Source: CAZIGK01 sp964538615 (GTDB lineage: Bacteria; Pseudomonadota; Alphaproteobacteria; Rickettsiales; RI-342). Taken from it: 64,000 bases of DNA. The notes below the pieces were generated by a model, which saw only the letters and a program-made list of their open reading frames with translations, had not been told where the DNA came from and ran no database searches. The first letter of the stretch is position 1. Each line of letters starts with the position of its first letter. Shown here piece after piece: positions 8,901 to 15,647 of the stretch. The stretch spans positions 37,799 through 101,798 of the forward strand of contig CAZIGK010000006.1 of the NCBI GenBank assembly GCA_964538615.1, in the 5' to 3' direction. Position numbers and translations under genes: made by a program.

Positions 8901-9622
8901 CTTCTCCCTTTGCCAGCCCGTTTCCATTGACAGAAATGGCACTGGATAACCCGTTCGATACCGAAATACAGCCGCCCTTACGCGAACCTGAAGCTGAAGA
9001 CATCACGCAGAAGCCAGAGACCACCCGTGATGCCGCATTAGATTTTGCCAAAGACTGGGTGTTGGAACTGGATCAGCCGGGAACCGGGGGAGCCGTACCC
9101 AATCCATCACCAGAACCGACAGCGTTTACGCCAGCCGTGGAAACAGTGCATCCACCTACCCTGACACCTGACCCGGCACCTGCCGTGACACCCGCATTAT
9201 CACCTGCCGTTAGCCCCACTTTGCCGGAAACCCCCGCAACTGTATCTCCTGTCGAACATCCTGTATCACCATTTGCGCCCCCTCTCCCGGTCGCTGCAAC
9301 GGCAGAAACTACGCCGATGCATACAGAACCCGCAGCCGATGCAGGTGCACGGAACCCCTTTACGGTGAGTACCAATACAGCCACACATACCACCCCGAAT
9401 GGCCTGCTGTTTGGCAGTCAGGTACACGCCCCCGCTATTACGGCAGAGCCGCCAGTATCGCCTGTTCAGCCACAAGAGCAGCGTTCCACCCAAGCTCCGG
9501 TGAGCAATGTGTTTGGTATTTTGCCCGGTGGTGATGCGCACAATCCATTTGCGGAATCCGCAGAAGCGTTGGCGCGCCGCGCCGCCAGTTACCATGGAAA
9601 ACCATCCCATGAAGAGGAATGA
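5972..9622 (+). CDS. pleD: diguanylate cyclase response regulator PleD with long disordered C-terminal extension
   Basis: 1216 residues; PleD is normally about 455. Residues 1-120 are a receiver domain with Asp53 (LLDVMMPQIDGFE) and Lys in TKPIK. Residues 145-270 are the adaptor receiver lacking the acceptor Asp (IISTQLADMDG) and its Lys (LVNPID), as is normal for PleD. Residues 300-455 are a GGDEF domain with catalytic GGEEF at 372-376. The inhibitory site expected as RxxD nine residues before reads RSSN (363-366). After about residue 460 comes a 760-residue Pro/Ala/Thr/Glu-rich, probably disordered tail with recurring NPF tripeptides (583, 993, 1128, 1191) and NLF/NVF variants (626, 1179). 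Makes c-di-GMP during polar development; the tail function is unknown. Confidence 0.93.
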   Translation: MTAQILVVDDLEPNVKLLEAKLQAEYYDVITAMDGFQAIEQAKKFSPDIILLDVMMPQIDGFETCRRLKADPATAHIPVVMVTALSDPSDRIQGLQAGADDFITKPIKEVQLLARVRSLVRIKMLIDELRLRGETSSQLAGISGEDLEALMDITGEHILLVDDDIVQSRQVIESLEQQGLLVSHISEPEECVAAAMQGEYDMFIISTQLADMDGLRLCSQLRSNDKTRYVPQLIMVDEDDERSIIKGLEMGVNDYLVNPIDLNEMICRVRTNLRRKKYQDALKSNYRKSVSMAITDSLTGLYNRHYLNAHLEKLVRHAHDKSKPLACLMLDMDHFKSVNDTYGHDVGDEVLKELSRRIVGQTRSSNLVARFGGEEFVVLLPGADITVAREIAERIRQAVEIVPFTISHPQGPINKTLSIGVAALRLNDPKDTGESMMKRGDEALYQSKHQGRNRVTIAEDDALLSSSFSAAHLMDEEKEQAAMSSHEPTLALDEQNPISSAFTPGRSPEQHRVAKTQDVLYQPGIIETAAYAEHEEEDASAMTALSGFSSLAAPAPVQPLQGTLSPQATPGEAPLASGREPVNPFAVLPPPPTTTPSVRTVEAAHGYRADPYASSDTAPLTQPQSNLFGVGLDVRDIPDTPSAGMSFSSLPVGTEASTASKTLSDAITATPSEMERGVPLPSTPPMASPIASSTLSGQAEPEAELDDWPAPEAPMASAASSLQADDMGYLSSRMPRPRELEFDTEDAELTMAPDDVVLGISPARFKAEKEEPAGLFGKLVGGLFGRKKPEVAENHPVSATPPPRPPGVPTADMAMVSKASAIPVRPASAVTPYTADSSANLEDTEDDGFDLSPPWAKSPKEALTRQAATATEPTSVSSTEASPVGHTPETSVIGNAEPAVAAPDAETVNMPVPPHIPDTTEVVAPVLPEALPPLDAHSHPAISSPSLPEAASYTATESPMPAPVAATAPPPPPTAVTSPFASPFPLTEMALDNPFDTEIQPPLREPEAEDITQKPETTRDAALDFAKDWVLELDQPGTGGAVPNPSPEPTAFTPAVETVHPPTLTPDPAPAVTPALSPAVSPTLPETPATVSPVEHPVSPFAPPLPVAATAETTPMHTEPAADAGARNPFTVSTNTATHTTPNGLLFGSQVHAPAITAEPPVSPVQPQEQRSTQAPVSNVFGILPGGDAHNPFAESAEALARRAASYHGKPSHEEE

Positions 9623-10289
9623 TGCGGCCATTCAGGCCAATGGCTTACGCTACCATGAGGCCATGGCACGTTGTGGTGTGATACAAACCCCGGCTTATGG
9701 CACATTACCGCTGGAAGAGCGTGCCCTGATGCTGGCGGGTGTGTTACCATTTCAGGTGAACCCTGCGGAGGGAGAGGCACAGTTTCTTATCATGCGCCCC
9801 AAGGCCAAACATGCGCATCTTCCCCCTCCTGAGTTACAGCTTTGCAAAGGCACGCGCATGTGCCGGGATAGCCAGAGCCACCAATGGAGAGACATCACAG
9901 ACGCTGAATTGCCATTGGCAGCGAGTACAGATGCCGAGCCGCTGGCGGTCACCGCCCTACGGGAAGGGCACGAAGAACTGGGATTGCTGCCGGAAAATAT
10001 TGCGGGCATCTATGCGCTGGGTGTGCATGCTTTTCAAGCCAATAGTGGCAAGCAAAAAACCATGATGCTGTATGGGGTGACCCTGAAAGATACTGCGGCC
10101 TTTATCCCCCCCTGCGAGATACTGGCAGCAACACAGGAGACGCGCTGGCTATCCATGGCAGATGCTATGCAGCTCATGCGCAAGGAACATGCGGTGCTGC
10201 TGCCGTCTCTGGTGAGGTCTTTACACGCGGTTATGCCTGAACTTGCGTCGGTTCTGCACGGCGTTGACGGGCTGCACCCCACCCGATAA
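9609..10289 (+). CDS. NUDIX-family hydrolase-like protein
   Basis: About 226 residues from the ATG at 9609 (MKRNDAAIQANG), overlapping the end of pleD by 14 bases. A NUDIX box core is visible as ALREGHEELGL around residues 117-127, matching REUXEEXGU; the expected upstream glycine region is lengthened by an insertion (KGTRMCRDS to TDAEPLAV). The domain begins LAGVLPFQVNP with FLIMRPKAKH as the early strand. NUDIX enzymes cleave nucleoside diphosphates linked to another moiety; the substrate is not predictable. Probably co-transcribed with divK-pleD, though no functional link is known. Confidence 0.78.
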   Translation: MKRNDAAIQANGLRYHEAMARCGVIQTPAYGTLPLEERALMLAGVLPFQVNPAEGEAQFLIMRPKAKHAHLPPPELQLCKGTRMCRDSQSHQWRDITDAELPLAASTDAEPLAVTALREGHEELGLLPENIAGIYALGVHAFQANSGKQKTMMLYGVTLKDTAAFIPPCEILAATQETRWLSMADAMQLMRKEHAVLLPSLVRSLHAVMPELASVLHGVDGLHPTR

Positions 10290-10336
10290 ACTATGTATTG
10301 GGCGTTTATTGTTGTTGAACATAAGGAATTATAAAT

Positions 10337-10624
10337 ATGGCTCGCCTTTCTTTCATGCTTCCTGCTGCTTTAGCTGTGCTGGGTCTGGCAGCCTGTGCCA
10401 AGTCCTTACCAACCCCGCAGGTACAGCAGCCGGATGATGTATATATGACCTGCCGCCAACTGGTGGATGGCATGCGTGAGATGAAAGATGCCGCCGCAGA
10501 GCAGAAATGGAAAAACCGGGAGTTTGCCAATTACGCGCTGGACCGGCGAAATCATTTACGGCAGGTGTACCTGAAGAAGGGTTGCAATAACCATGATTAT
10601 TGGTTGGATGATGTGGCGCGCTAG
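10337..10624 (+). CDS. small lipoprotein of unknown function
   Basis: 95 residues. Signal peptide MARLSFMLPAALAVLGLAAC with lipobox Cys20 (LAAC), then a mature part of about 75 residues with two further Cys (MTCRQL and KKGCNNHDYW) that could form a periplasmic disulfide. Preceded by AAGGAA at 10322-10327. It converges on sufE with five bases between stop codons. I do not recognise the mature domain. Confidence 0.7.
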   Translation: MARLSFMLPAALAVLGLAACAKSLPTPQVQQPDDVYMTCRQLVDGMREMKDAAAEQKWKNREFANYALDRRNHLRQVYLKKGCNNHDYWLDDVAR

Positions 10625-10629
10625 GTATC

Positions 10630-11049
10630 TCAGGCCATCGCTTTTGATAATTGTTGGATTTTTTCCACCATGGCATACAGGCCATTGCTGCGGCTTGGGC
10701 TTAAAAAGCTTTTCAAATCCAACTGTTGTAGCGTAGCATCTATCTCCAGCGTTAGAGCCTGATGCGGGGTGAGGCCGTTGTATAGCCCCAACAAAATAGC
10801 CACCAGACCTTGCACCAGTTGGGCATCACTTTGTCCACGCAGGCTGAGGGTACCATCCGCTGCACGATCCGGCACCAGCCAGACCTGCGAGGTACAGCCA
10901 CGCACTTTATATTCTTCGCGCTGTTCTTCCGCACTTAGCGGAGGCAAGCCGCGCCCCAGTTCAATCAGATAGGCGTAGCGGTCTTCCCAGTCATCGAAGA
11001 AGGCAAAGCGTTCTACCAGTTCCTGCGGGGTGAAGTGTGGCATGGGCAT
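10630..11049 (-). CDS. sufE: SufE-like cysteine desulfuration protein
   Basis: 139 residues. The family signature VRGCTSQVWLV carries the active Cys that accepts persulfide sulfur from SufS and hands it to the SufBCD scaffold for iron-sulfur assembly. Further family features are FAFFDDWEDRYAYLIELG near the N-terminus, SDAQLVQGLVAILL in the middle and LSPSRSNGL near the C-terminus. Starts at 11049 or 11043 are equally plausible. It stands apart from any suf operon, which is common for alphaproteobacterial sufE. Confidence 0.92.
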   Translation of the reverse strand: MPMPHFTPQELVERFAFFDDWEDRYAYLIELGRGLPPLSAEEQREEYKVRGCTSQVWLVPDRAADGTLSLRGQSDAQLVQGLVAILLGLYNGLTPHQALTLEIDATLQQLDLKSFLSPSRSNGLYAMVEKIQQLSKAMA

Positions 11050-11198
11050 ACCCGTGTTATGTGGTGTATGGAGGATACAGATCACGCGTTTGTGCGCATG
11101 ACCAGCCCTGTAGCATCAGGGTTTACGTGACATGATTGAAGAAGCACGTTAACCATTGGATACTGTTACCGGATAACCGGATGCAAGTGAAGGATGAA

Positions 11199-11666
11199 AT
11201 GCGCATATTGATGGTATGTTTAGGGAATATCTGCCGCTCCCCAACGGCGCAAGGCGTGATGGAAGCACTGGCGCAACAGGCGAATCTGCCGCTGGAGGTG
11301 GATTCTGCGGGCACCTATGGCGGCCATGCAGGCGAGCGCCCGGATAGCCGCAGCCAACAGGCAGCCCGTTTGCGCGGGTATGATCTCTCAGGGCAGCGTG
11401 CACGCCAGATTCAGCGTCAGGATTTTTACCGGTTTGATCTCATCTGCGCGATGGATACCAGCAATTTGCGCAATATTCAGCAGCTTTGCCCGGCGGATGG
11501 AACGGCCGAACTACGCCTGCTTGGGGAATATAGCCAGCAATGGTACGGTCAGCCGATACCCGACCCGTATTATGGTGGTGCGTCAGGTTTTGATGATGTG
11601 CTAAACCGGGTGGAAGATGCGTGCCGTGGTATTGTAGAGCGATTACAAAAAGGACAGGCGTTATGA
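11199..11666 (+). CDS. low-molecular-weight protein tyrosine phosphatase
   Basis: 155 residues. P-loop CLGNICRS gives the C-X5-R-S catalytic motif near the N-terminus, and the general-acid Asp sits in DPYYGG near the C-terminus. Start chosen at 11199 because AAGGA lies at 11190-11194 and the P-loop then falls at residue 7-14, typical of the family. The next gene starts within its stop codon (ATGA), so the two are translationally coupled. In bacteria such enzymes often regulate exopolysaccharide kinases, but no such kinase is nearby. Confidence 0.92.
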   Translation: MRILMVCLGNICRSPTAQGVMEALAQQANLPLEVDSAGTYGGHAGERPDSRSQQAARLRGYDLSGQRARQIQRQDFYRFDLICAMDTSNLRNIQQLCPADGTAELRLLGEYSQQWYGQPIPDPYYGGASGFDDVLNRVEDACRGIVERLQKGQAL

Positions 11667-11896
11667 GCGAGGCGATTATTCCCATTCCACCAGAGCGACT
11701 GGAGCCGGAAACCCTGCAAGCCGTGATTGAGGAGTTTATTCTGCGAGAAGGTGCTGAACACGGCGCGGAAGACACTCCCCTCCCCGTGAAAGTAGAGCAG
11801 GTGCGCAAACAACTGGCCAAAGGGACGGCGGTGCTGGTGTATCATCTGGAAGAAGAGACGGTGCGTATTGTGCCTGCGCATGCATTGCCACGATAA
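11663..11896 (+). CDS. YheU-family (UPF0270) small protein
   Basis: 77 residues. Resembles the enterobacterial YheU family along its whole length: IP-x4-L-x-PETL-x3-IEEFILREG near the N-terminus, then KVEQVRKQL, G-x-AVLVY and ETV-x-IVP. The family function is uncharacterised. The start codon overlaps the phosphatase stop, with AGGACAGG just upstream at 11651. Family assignment is by recalled sequence similarity. Confidence 0.8.
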   Translation: MSEAIIPIPPERLEPETLQAVIEEFILREGAEHGAEDTPLPVKVEQVRKQLAKGTAVLVYHLEEETVRIVPAHALPR

Positions 11897-11929
11897 TACG
11901 CACCTCGCTCATTCCATGCACATGGCCTA

Positions 11930-13501
11930 TCAGGCAGCCTGCTGGGTAACAGGCTTCGCGTGGGTAGATTCCCGCGTGCCGAGGTCTGCCAAAGCTGCAT
12001 CCAGATCAAATGGTGTGAGTTCCGGCTGTTGTTGTTGCAGTTGAGCAATCTCCGCAGCGAATGCTTCTGTATCGTCGGTTACTTCCAGAATAGAGGGCAT
12101 TTCCACGGCATGACGCAAGCGCCACAGATCTGCCAGACGGGATAGTGTATAATCCACGATGGAGGCGGAATGCTGCGCAGGTGGGGTCAGAATGGCATCC
12201 ACCTGTTCTGCCAGTGCATCACGCATGGCATCATTGAGGGGCAGGGAAACCCATGCGTCCGTCATGCGGGTGGGTTCCGGCAATTGCAGGGTCAGGCATT
12301 CCTCCCGGAAGCGCTCCATCAGGCCGACCAGCTCTTCGCTATAGAGAGAAACCATGGCACGACGAACCGCGGCAGTATCCCCCTGTAAGATAGCGTTTAC
12401 CTCCTGCACAGCAGGTTGCAAATATGCCATTTGATGAGCACGGCCGAATTCCGCCTCCGTACCGGATGTGACCTTTTGTTCCGCAAGACGTGTCCATATG
12501 GTTTGCAGACGATCCGCATAATGGCTTGGGTTGTGGGAGAATTTTACCATATCCGCCAGCACTTCCAGCCCGACATCCGCACGTGAATAGCCCTGCCTAC
12601 TGGCGTAGGCTTTGTCCGTTATGGCGACGTAGGTTTTAGCGAATCGGTTATGCTGACCGCCAATATCTTTGGCGATAGGATTATACATGGGTTTGGCCAA
12701 CCAGTCTTTTATCGCATTCTGGTATTCTGGCAGCGCACTGAAACGCTCTTCCCCATATGCCTGTTCACCCAACAGTTGATCCGCCCGGTGGGTAAGTTCC
12801 TCGACCAGCGTATCCGGCGCTTCTGTACCGCGTAAGGAGGTAATGATGGCACCGTTGAATGGCATTTGTACCCCCAGATACATGCCGTTTTCCAACATCG
12901 CATGATCCAGCTCTTCAAAATAGGTCGTAATGGTGTGACGATTGAGCAATACCAGCGGTGCAGCCTCTAACACCGCAGCTTGCTGCAAAAACTCAGGAAG
13001 TTTTGCCAGCATACGGCGGGTTTGACGTTTGGGATCACCCACCGCCTGATCCAGATGGCTGAGTGGTTCCTGAGTATATTCCCGCCCGTTACGCTCATGA
13101 TGACGGCGTGCCGCACGCAAAGCCGCCACTTCATCATGCAGGGCATCTGCTTCGGTTTGATGGGTAGCCGGGTTGGGATTGGCACGTGACCAGTCCTGCG
13201 CCATGGCGTAGAATGTATCTGAACCCAGTTGCTGTATCTGTTCCAGCCATGCCTGCTCTGTCGCGGAAGCCCCCCATTGTTCCTGCTGGCGTTGCATCCA
13301 GTTCAACTGGCGGTCAATTAACGCGGTAATGGCAGGTTCACGCTTGCCTTCTGCATCATCCGGAATCAGGAGTAACGGTGCGGATTGACCATCTCCTGTG
13401 CCAAGAGGGTCCCGCGAAATAAAATAATAGCCGTCCATATGTTCGTGAACATACAAGACCTCCGTATGCTGCATGACCGCAGCGGGGGTGCGCTTTGCCA
13501 T
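11930..13501 (-). CDS. large orphan protein with zincin-like pattern
   Basis: 523 residues, no signal peptide or membrane span; helical, Gln/Glu/Ala-rich. No family recognised as a whole. Residues 231-245 (TLVEELTHRADQLLG) resemble the helix HExxHxxD of lethal-factor-type zinc peptidases, except that the first His is Glu234. The region is followed, as in those enzymes, by a PEYQNAIKDWL segment (258-268) and a downstream E-x-x-AD pair, LEVLADMVKF (312-321), at the place of the third ligand. It might be a degenerate or altered metallopeptidase; this is speculative. Stands alone, with the ompW terminator upstream. Confidence 0.7.
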   Translation of the reverse strand: MAKRTPAAVMQHTEVLYVHEHMDGYYFISRDPLGTGDGQSAPLLLIPDDAEGKREPAITALIDRQLNWMQRQQEQWGASATEQAWLEQIQQLGSDTFYAMAQDWSRANPNPATHQTEADALHDEVAALRAARRHHERNGREYTQEPLSHLDQAVGDPKRQTRRMLAKLPEFLQQAAVLEAAPLVLLNRHTITTYFEELDHAMLENGMYLGVQMPFNGAIITSLRGTEAPDTLVEELTHRADQLLGEQAYGEERFSALPEYQNAIKDWLAKPMYNPIAKDIGGQHNRFAKTYVAITDKAYASRQGYSRADVGLEVLADMVKFSHNPSHYADRLQTIWTRLAEQKVTSGTEAEFGRAHQMAYLQPAVQEVNAILQGDTAAVRRAMVSLYSEELVGLMERFREECLTLQLPEPTRMTDAWVSLPLNDAMRDALAEQVDAILTPPAQHSASIVDYTLSRLADLWRLRHAVEMPSILEVTDDTEAFAAEIAQLQQQQPELTPFDLDAALADLGTRESTHAKPVTQQAA

Positions 13502-13577
13502 AATATCATTATCCCTGTTATCATTTTGATATGTTTTTATGAGGAAAGATTAAGCAAGGCTAACCATCAACGCAAGA

Positions 13578-13610
13578 AAAAACCCTCCATGCCTGGCATA
13601 GAGGGTTTTT
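13578..13610. terminator. rho-independent terminator of ompW
   Basis: Arms AAAAACCCTC (13578-13587) and GAGGGTTTTT (13601-13610) around a 13-base loop, T-rich on both strands. Placed downstream of ompW on the minus strand. The arms are the same ten bases as those of the terminator at 3627-3658. Confidence 0.85.
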
Positions 13611-13663
13611 CGTATCGGTCAGATCATCGGCCTGTGGCCTAAGATCTTGTAACACATGGACGA

Positions 13664-14287
13664 CTAGAAGCGGTAACCGACCCCGGCACCAATCACCCAT
13701 GGGTTAATGTCAACATCACCGGTAATGGTACCGTTGCCAACGTTTACATCCGTCGTGATCCAGATTTTTTTGATGTCTGCGTTGATCACCCAACGGTCAT
13801 CCACGGCGTAGTCAAAACCGACTTGCAGCGCAGGGCCGAAGCTTGGCTTGTAGTTGACATCCAGCCCGCTGGAGCCGTCTTTCTGGTCAAAGAACAGGGT
13901 GTAGTTCAGACCCGCGCCCACATATGGGGTGAAGGCAGAATCATTCAAGAAGTGGTATTGCAGGGTGACGGTAGGAGGCAGCAGCCAGATATCGCCCAGA
14001 TCTGCATTCACGCCGCCTTTAGCGGTCACCTGATGCGGGGTAATGCCGGCAATGGCTTCAACTGCAATATTTGGAGTGAAGAAGTAGGAGAGATCCAACT
14101 CTGGTACAACGGTGGTGGAGATGCTGGTATCGGTTGTGGCAGCAGAGAGATTGTCATCATCCTGTGGTGCAACCGCAATACCACGCAGGCGTACCAGCCA
14201 GTCGTAGTTGTTTTCTGCGGCCATAGCAGGCGCTACAGCATGAGTGAAACTGGCCAGAACGGTTGCCAACATCAGGGTCTTTTTCAT
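13664..14287 (-). CDS. ompW: OmpW-family outer-membrane beta-barrel protein
   Basis: 207 residues. Signal peptide MKKTLMLATVLASFTHAVAPAMA, then an eight-strand barrel pattern of alternating residues ending in the aromatic terminus VIGAGVGYRF required for outer-membrane assembly. Diagnostic blocks are WLVRLRGIAVAPQDD, ELDLSYFFTPNIAVEAIAG, LPPTVTLQYHF and YVGAGLNYTLFF. OmpW proteins form small hydrophobic-ligand channels. The start at 14287 begins the signal peptide; the longer frame upstream is not plausible. A CRP-type palindrome lies about 90 bases upstream. Confidence 0.93.
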   Translation of the reverse strand: MKKTLMLATVLASFTHAVAPAMAAENNYDWLVRLRGIAVAPQDDDNLSAATTDTSISTTVVPELDLSYFFTPNIAVEAIAGITPHQVTAKGGVNADLGDIWLLPPTVTLQYHFLNDSAFTPYVGAGLNYTLFFDQKDGSSGLDVNYKPSFGPALQVGFDYAVDDRWVINADIKKIWITTDVNVGNGTITGDVDINPWVIGAGVGYRF

Positions 14288-14373
14288 GGGAAGGGACTCC
14301 ATCAAGAGAACATAAAAAAAGTATAAAAATGCATTACAATGCTGTGACTGATAATGCAAATCCTTCCCGCAAG

Positions 14374-14395
14374 GGGTGTGACGAAAATCACACCC
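14374..14395. promoter_or_regulatory. CRP/FNR-superfamily operator upstream of ompW
   Basis: GGGTGTGA-N6-TCACACCC is a perfect inverted repeat with eight-base arms and contains TGTGA-N6-TCACA, the CRP consensus. It lies 87 bases upstream of the ompW start codon on the minus strand and about 190 bases before the export operon. ompW is regulated by CRP/FNR-type factors in other bacteria. The rest of the 300-base gap holds one more palindrome at 14470-14481 and no gene. Confidence 0.6.
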
Positions 14396-14588
14396 GAACC
14401 TCAAACAGGCCGTGGTTTCCCCATATCAACGGTTTTCATGTTGTTTTGTGGCCAAGCGTTGCAAAAAGGTCACATTTGTGATGGCGCAGATACCGTCTGG
14501 TGGGTGAATTAGCGGAGGACAAAAAGCACGTTGCAGAGTAAGGTTTGAGCTATTGAGTTGAAACAAATCAGCGCAGGATGTTCCATTG

Positions 14589-15632
14589 ATGCAGAGGACA
14601 GGCTCCCGTTGGATGGGCATAGGGTTGTTGGCACTGGCTCTGATCAGTGGCATGTATTACGTGGCACAAGGCCGCACCCCGACGGTACAGGGCGCGTTCC
14701 CGCAACGAGGCGATGTGGTGCAGGCGGTGTATGCCACGGGTACCGTGGAAGCCACAGTGATGTTGCCGATTGCCCCCCGCAATACCGCACGGTTGATGGA
14801 GCTGCATGCAGATGAAGGCAGCCAGGTGCAAAAAGGGGCATTACTGGCACAACTGGAAGACCATGACCTGTTACAGACATTGCATGAATTGGAAGCAAGA
14901 GAGGACTATGCCCACCGTGAACTGGAGCGCAAAGAACGCTTGCAGGCACGCGGGGTCGCTGCACGGGAAACACTGGATCAGGCACGCACGGAATGGAAAG
15001 CAGCCAGTGCTGCCGTAAAACGGGCACAAACCCAACTGAACTACATGAAATTGCTGGCACCGGAAGATGGGCGCATTATCCGCCGGGATGGAGAAATAGG
15101 TCAATTAATTCCGGCGAATCAACCTGTTTTCTGGATGGCCTGTTGTGCGCCGTTACGGGTGAGTGCGGATGTGGATGAGGAGGATATTCCGCTGGTGCAA
15201 CCGGGACAGAAGGTCTTCATCCGGGCGGATGCTTTTCCCGGTCAGGTGTTTCACGGGCAGGTGCAGGCCATTACCCCCAAAGGCGACCCGGTGGCGAGAA
15301 GTTATCGGGTTCGGATTGGTTTTCATACGCCCGATGTGCCGCTATGGATTGGTATGACGGCAGAAGTGAATATCATCACCCGCGAGAAAAAAAACGCCCT
15401 GCTGGTGCCGCGCTCGGCCATACAGGAGGCACAACAACGGGCAGACACACAGGAGACAACCCTGTGGGTGGTGAATGCTTCAGGCAGATTGCAGCGGCAA
15501 GCTGTTACGCTGGGGGTTCAGGGCGACGAGCAGGTAGAAGTGACCGCAGGCATCCATGAACAGACGCAAATTGTTCACCAAAAACCGGATGACCTGAACG
15601 AAGGCGATGTGGTGCGACTGGTGAAACCATAA
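14589..15632 (+). CDS. HlyD/MacA-like periplasmic adaptor (membrane-fusion protein)
   Basis: 347 residues. One N-terminal membrane anchor (WMGIGLLALALISGMYYVA), then the lipoyl half-motifs (MELHADEGSQVQKGALLAQLE), a predicted helical hairpin (residues about 95-155, rich in Glu/Arg/Ala), the second lipoyl half (YMKLLAPEDGRII) and the beta-barrel domain (RVSADVDEEDIPLVQPGQ). It links an inner-membrane transporter to an outer-membrane channel or extracts substrate from the membrane. ATG at 14589 chosen; a TTG directly before it is in frame. First gene of a three-gene operon. Confidence 0.88.
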   Translation: MQRTGSRWMGIGLLALALISGMYYVAQGRTPTVQGAFPQRGDVVQAVYATGTVEATVMLPIAPRNTARLMELHADEGSQVQKGALLAQLEDHDLLQTLHELEAREDYAHRELERKERLQARGVAARETLDQARTEWKAASAAVKRAQTQLNYMKLLAPEDGRIIRRDGEIGQLIPANQPVFWMACCAPLRVSADVDEEDIPLVQPGQKVFIRADAFPGQVFHGQVQAITPKGDPVARSYRVRIGFHTPDVPLWIGMTAEVNIITREKKNALLVPRSAIQEAQQRADTQETTLWVVNASGRLQRQAVTLGVQGDEQVEVTAGIHEQTQIVHQKPDDLNEGDVVRLVKP

Positions 15633-15647
15633 CATGGGTGTAGCACT

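Noticed and set aside
13552..13567. CtrA site between ompW and the zincin-like gene
   Set aside because: TTAA-GCAAGGC-TAAC resembles TTAA-N7-TTAAC, but the second half lacks the required TTAA phase, so it is not called.
15240..15260. parS-like half site in the adaptor gene
   Set aside because: TGTTTCACG is followed by GGCAGG, which lacks the right half; similarly ACGTGAAACA at 43421-43430 lacks the left half. Half sites are expected by chance.
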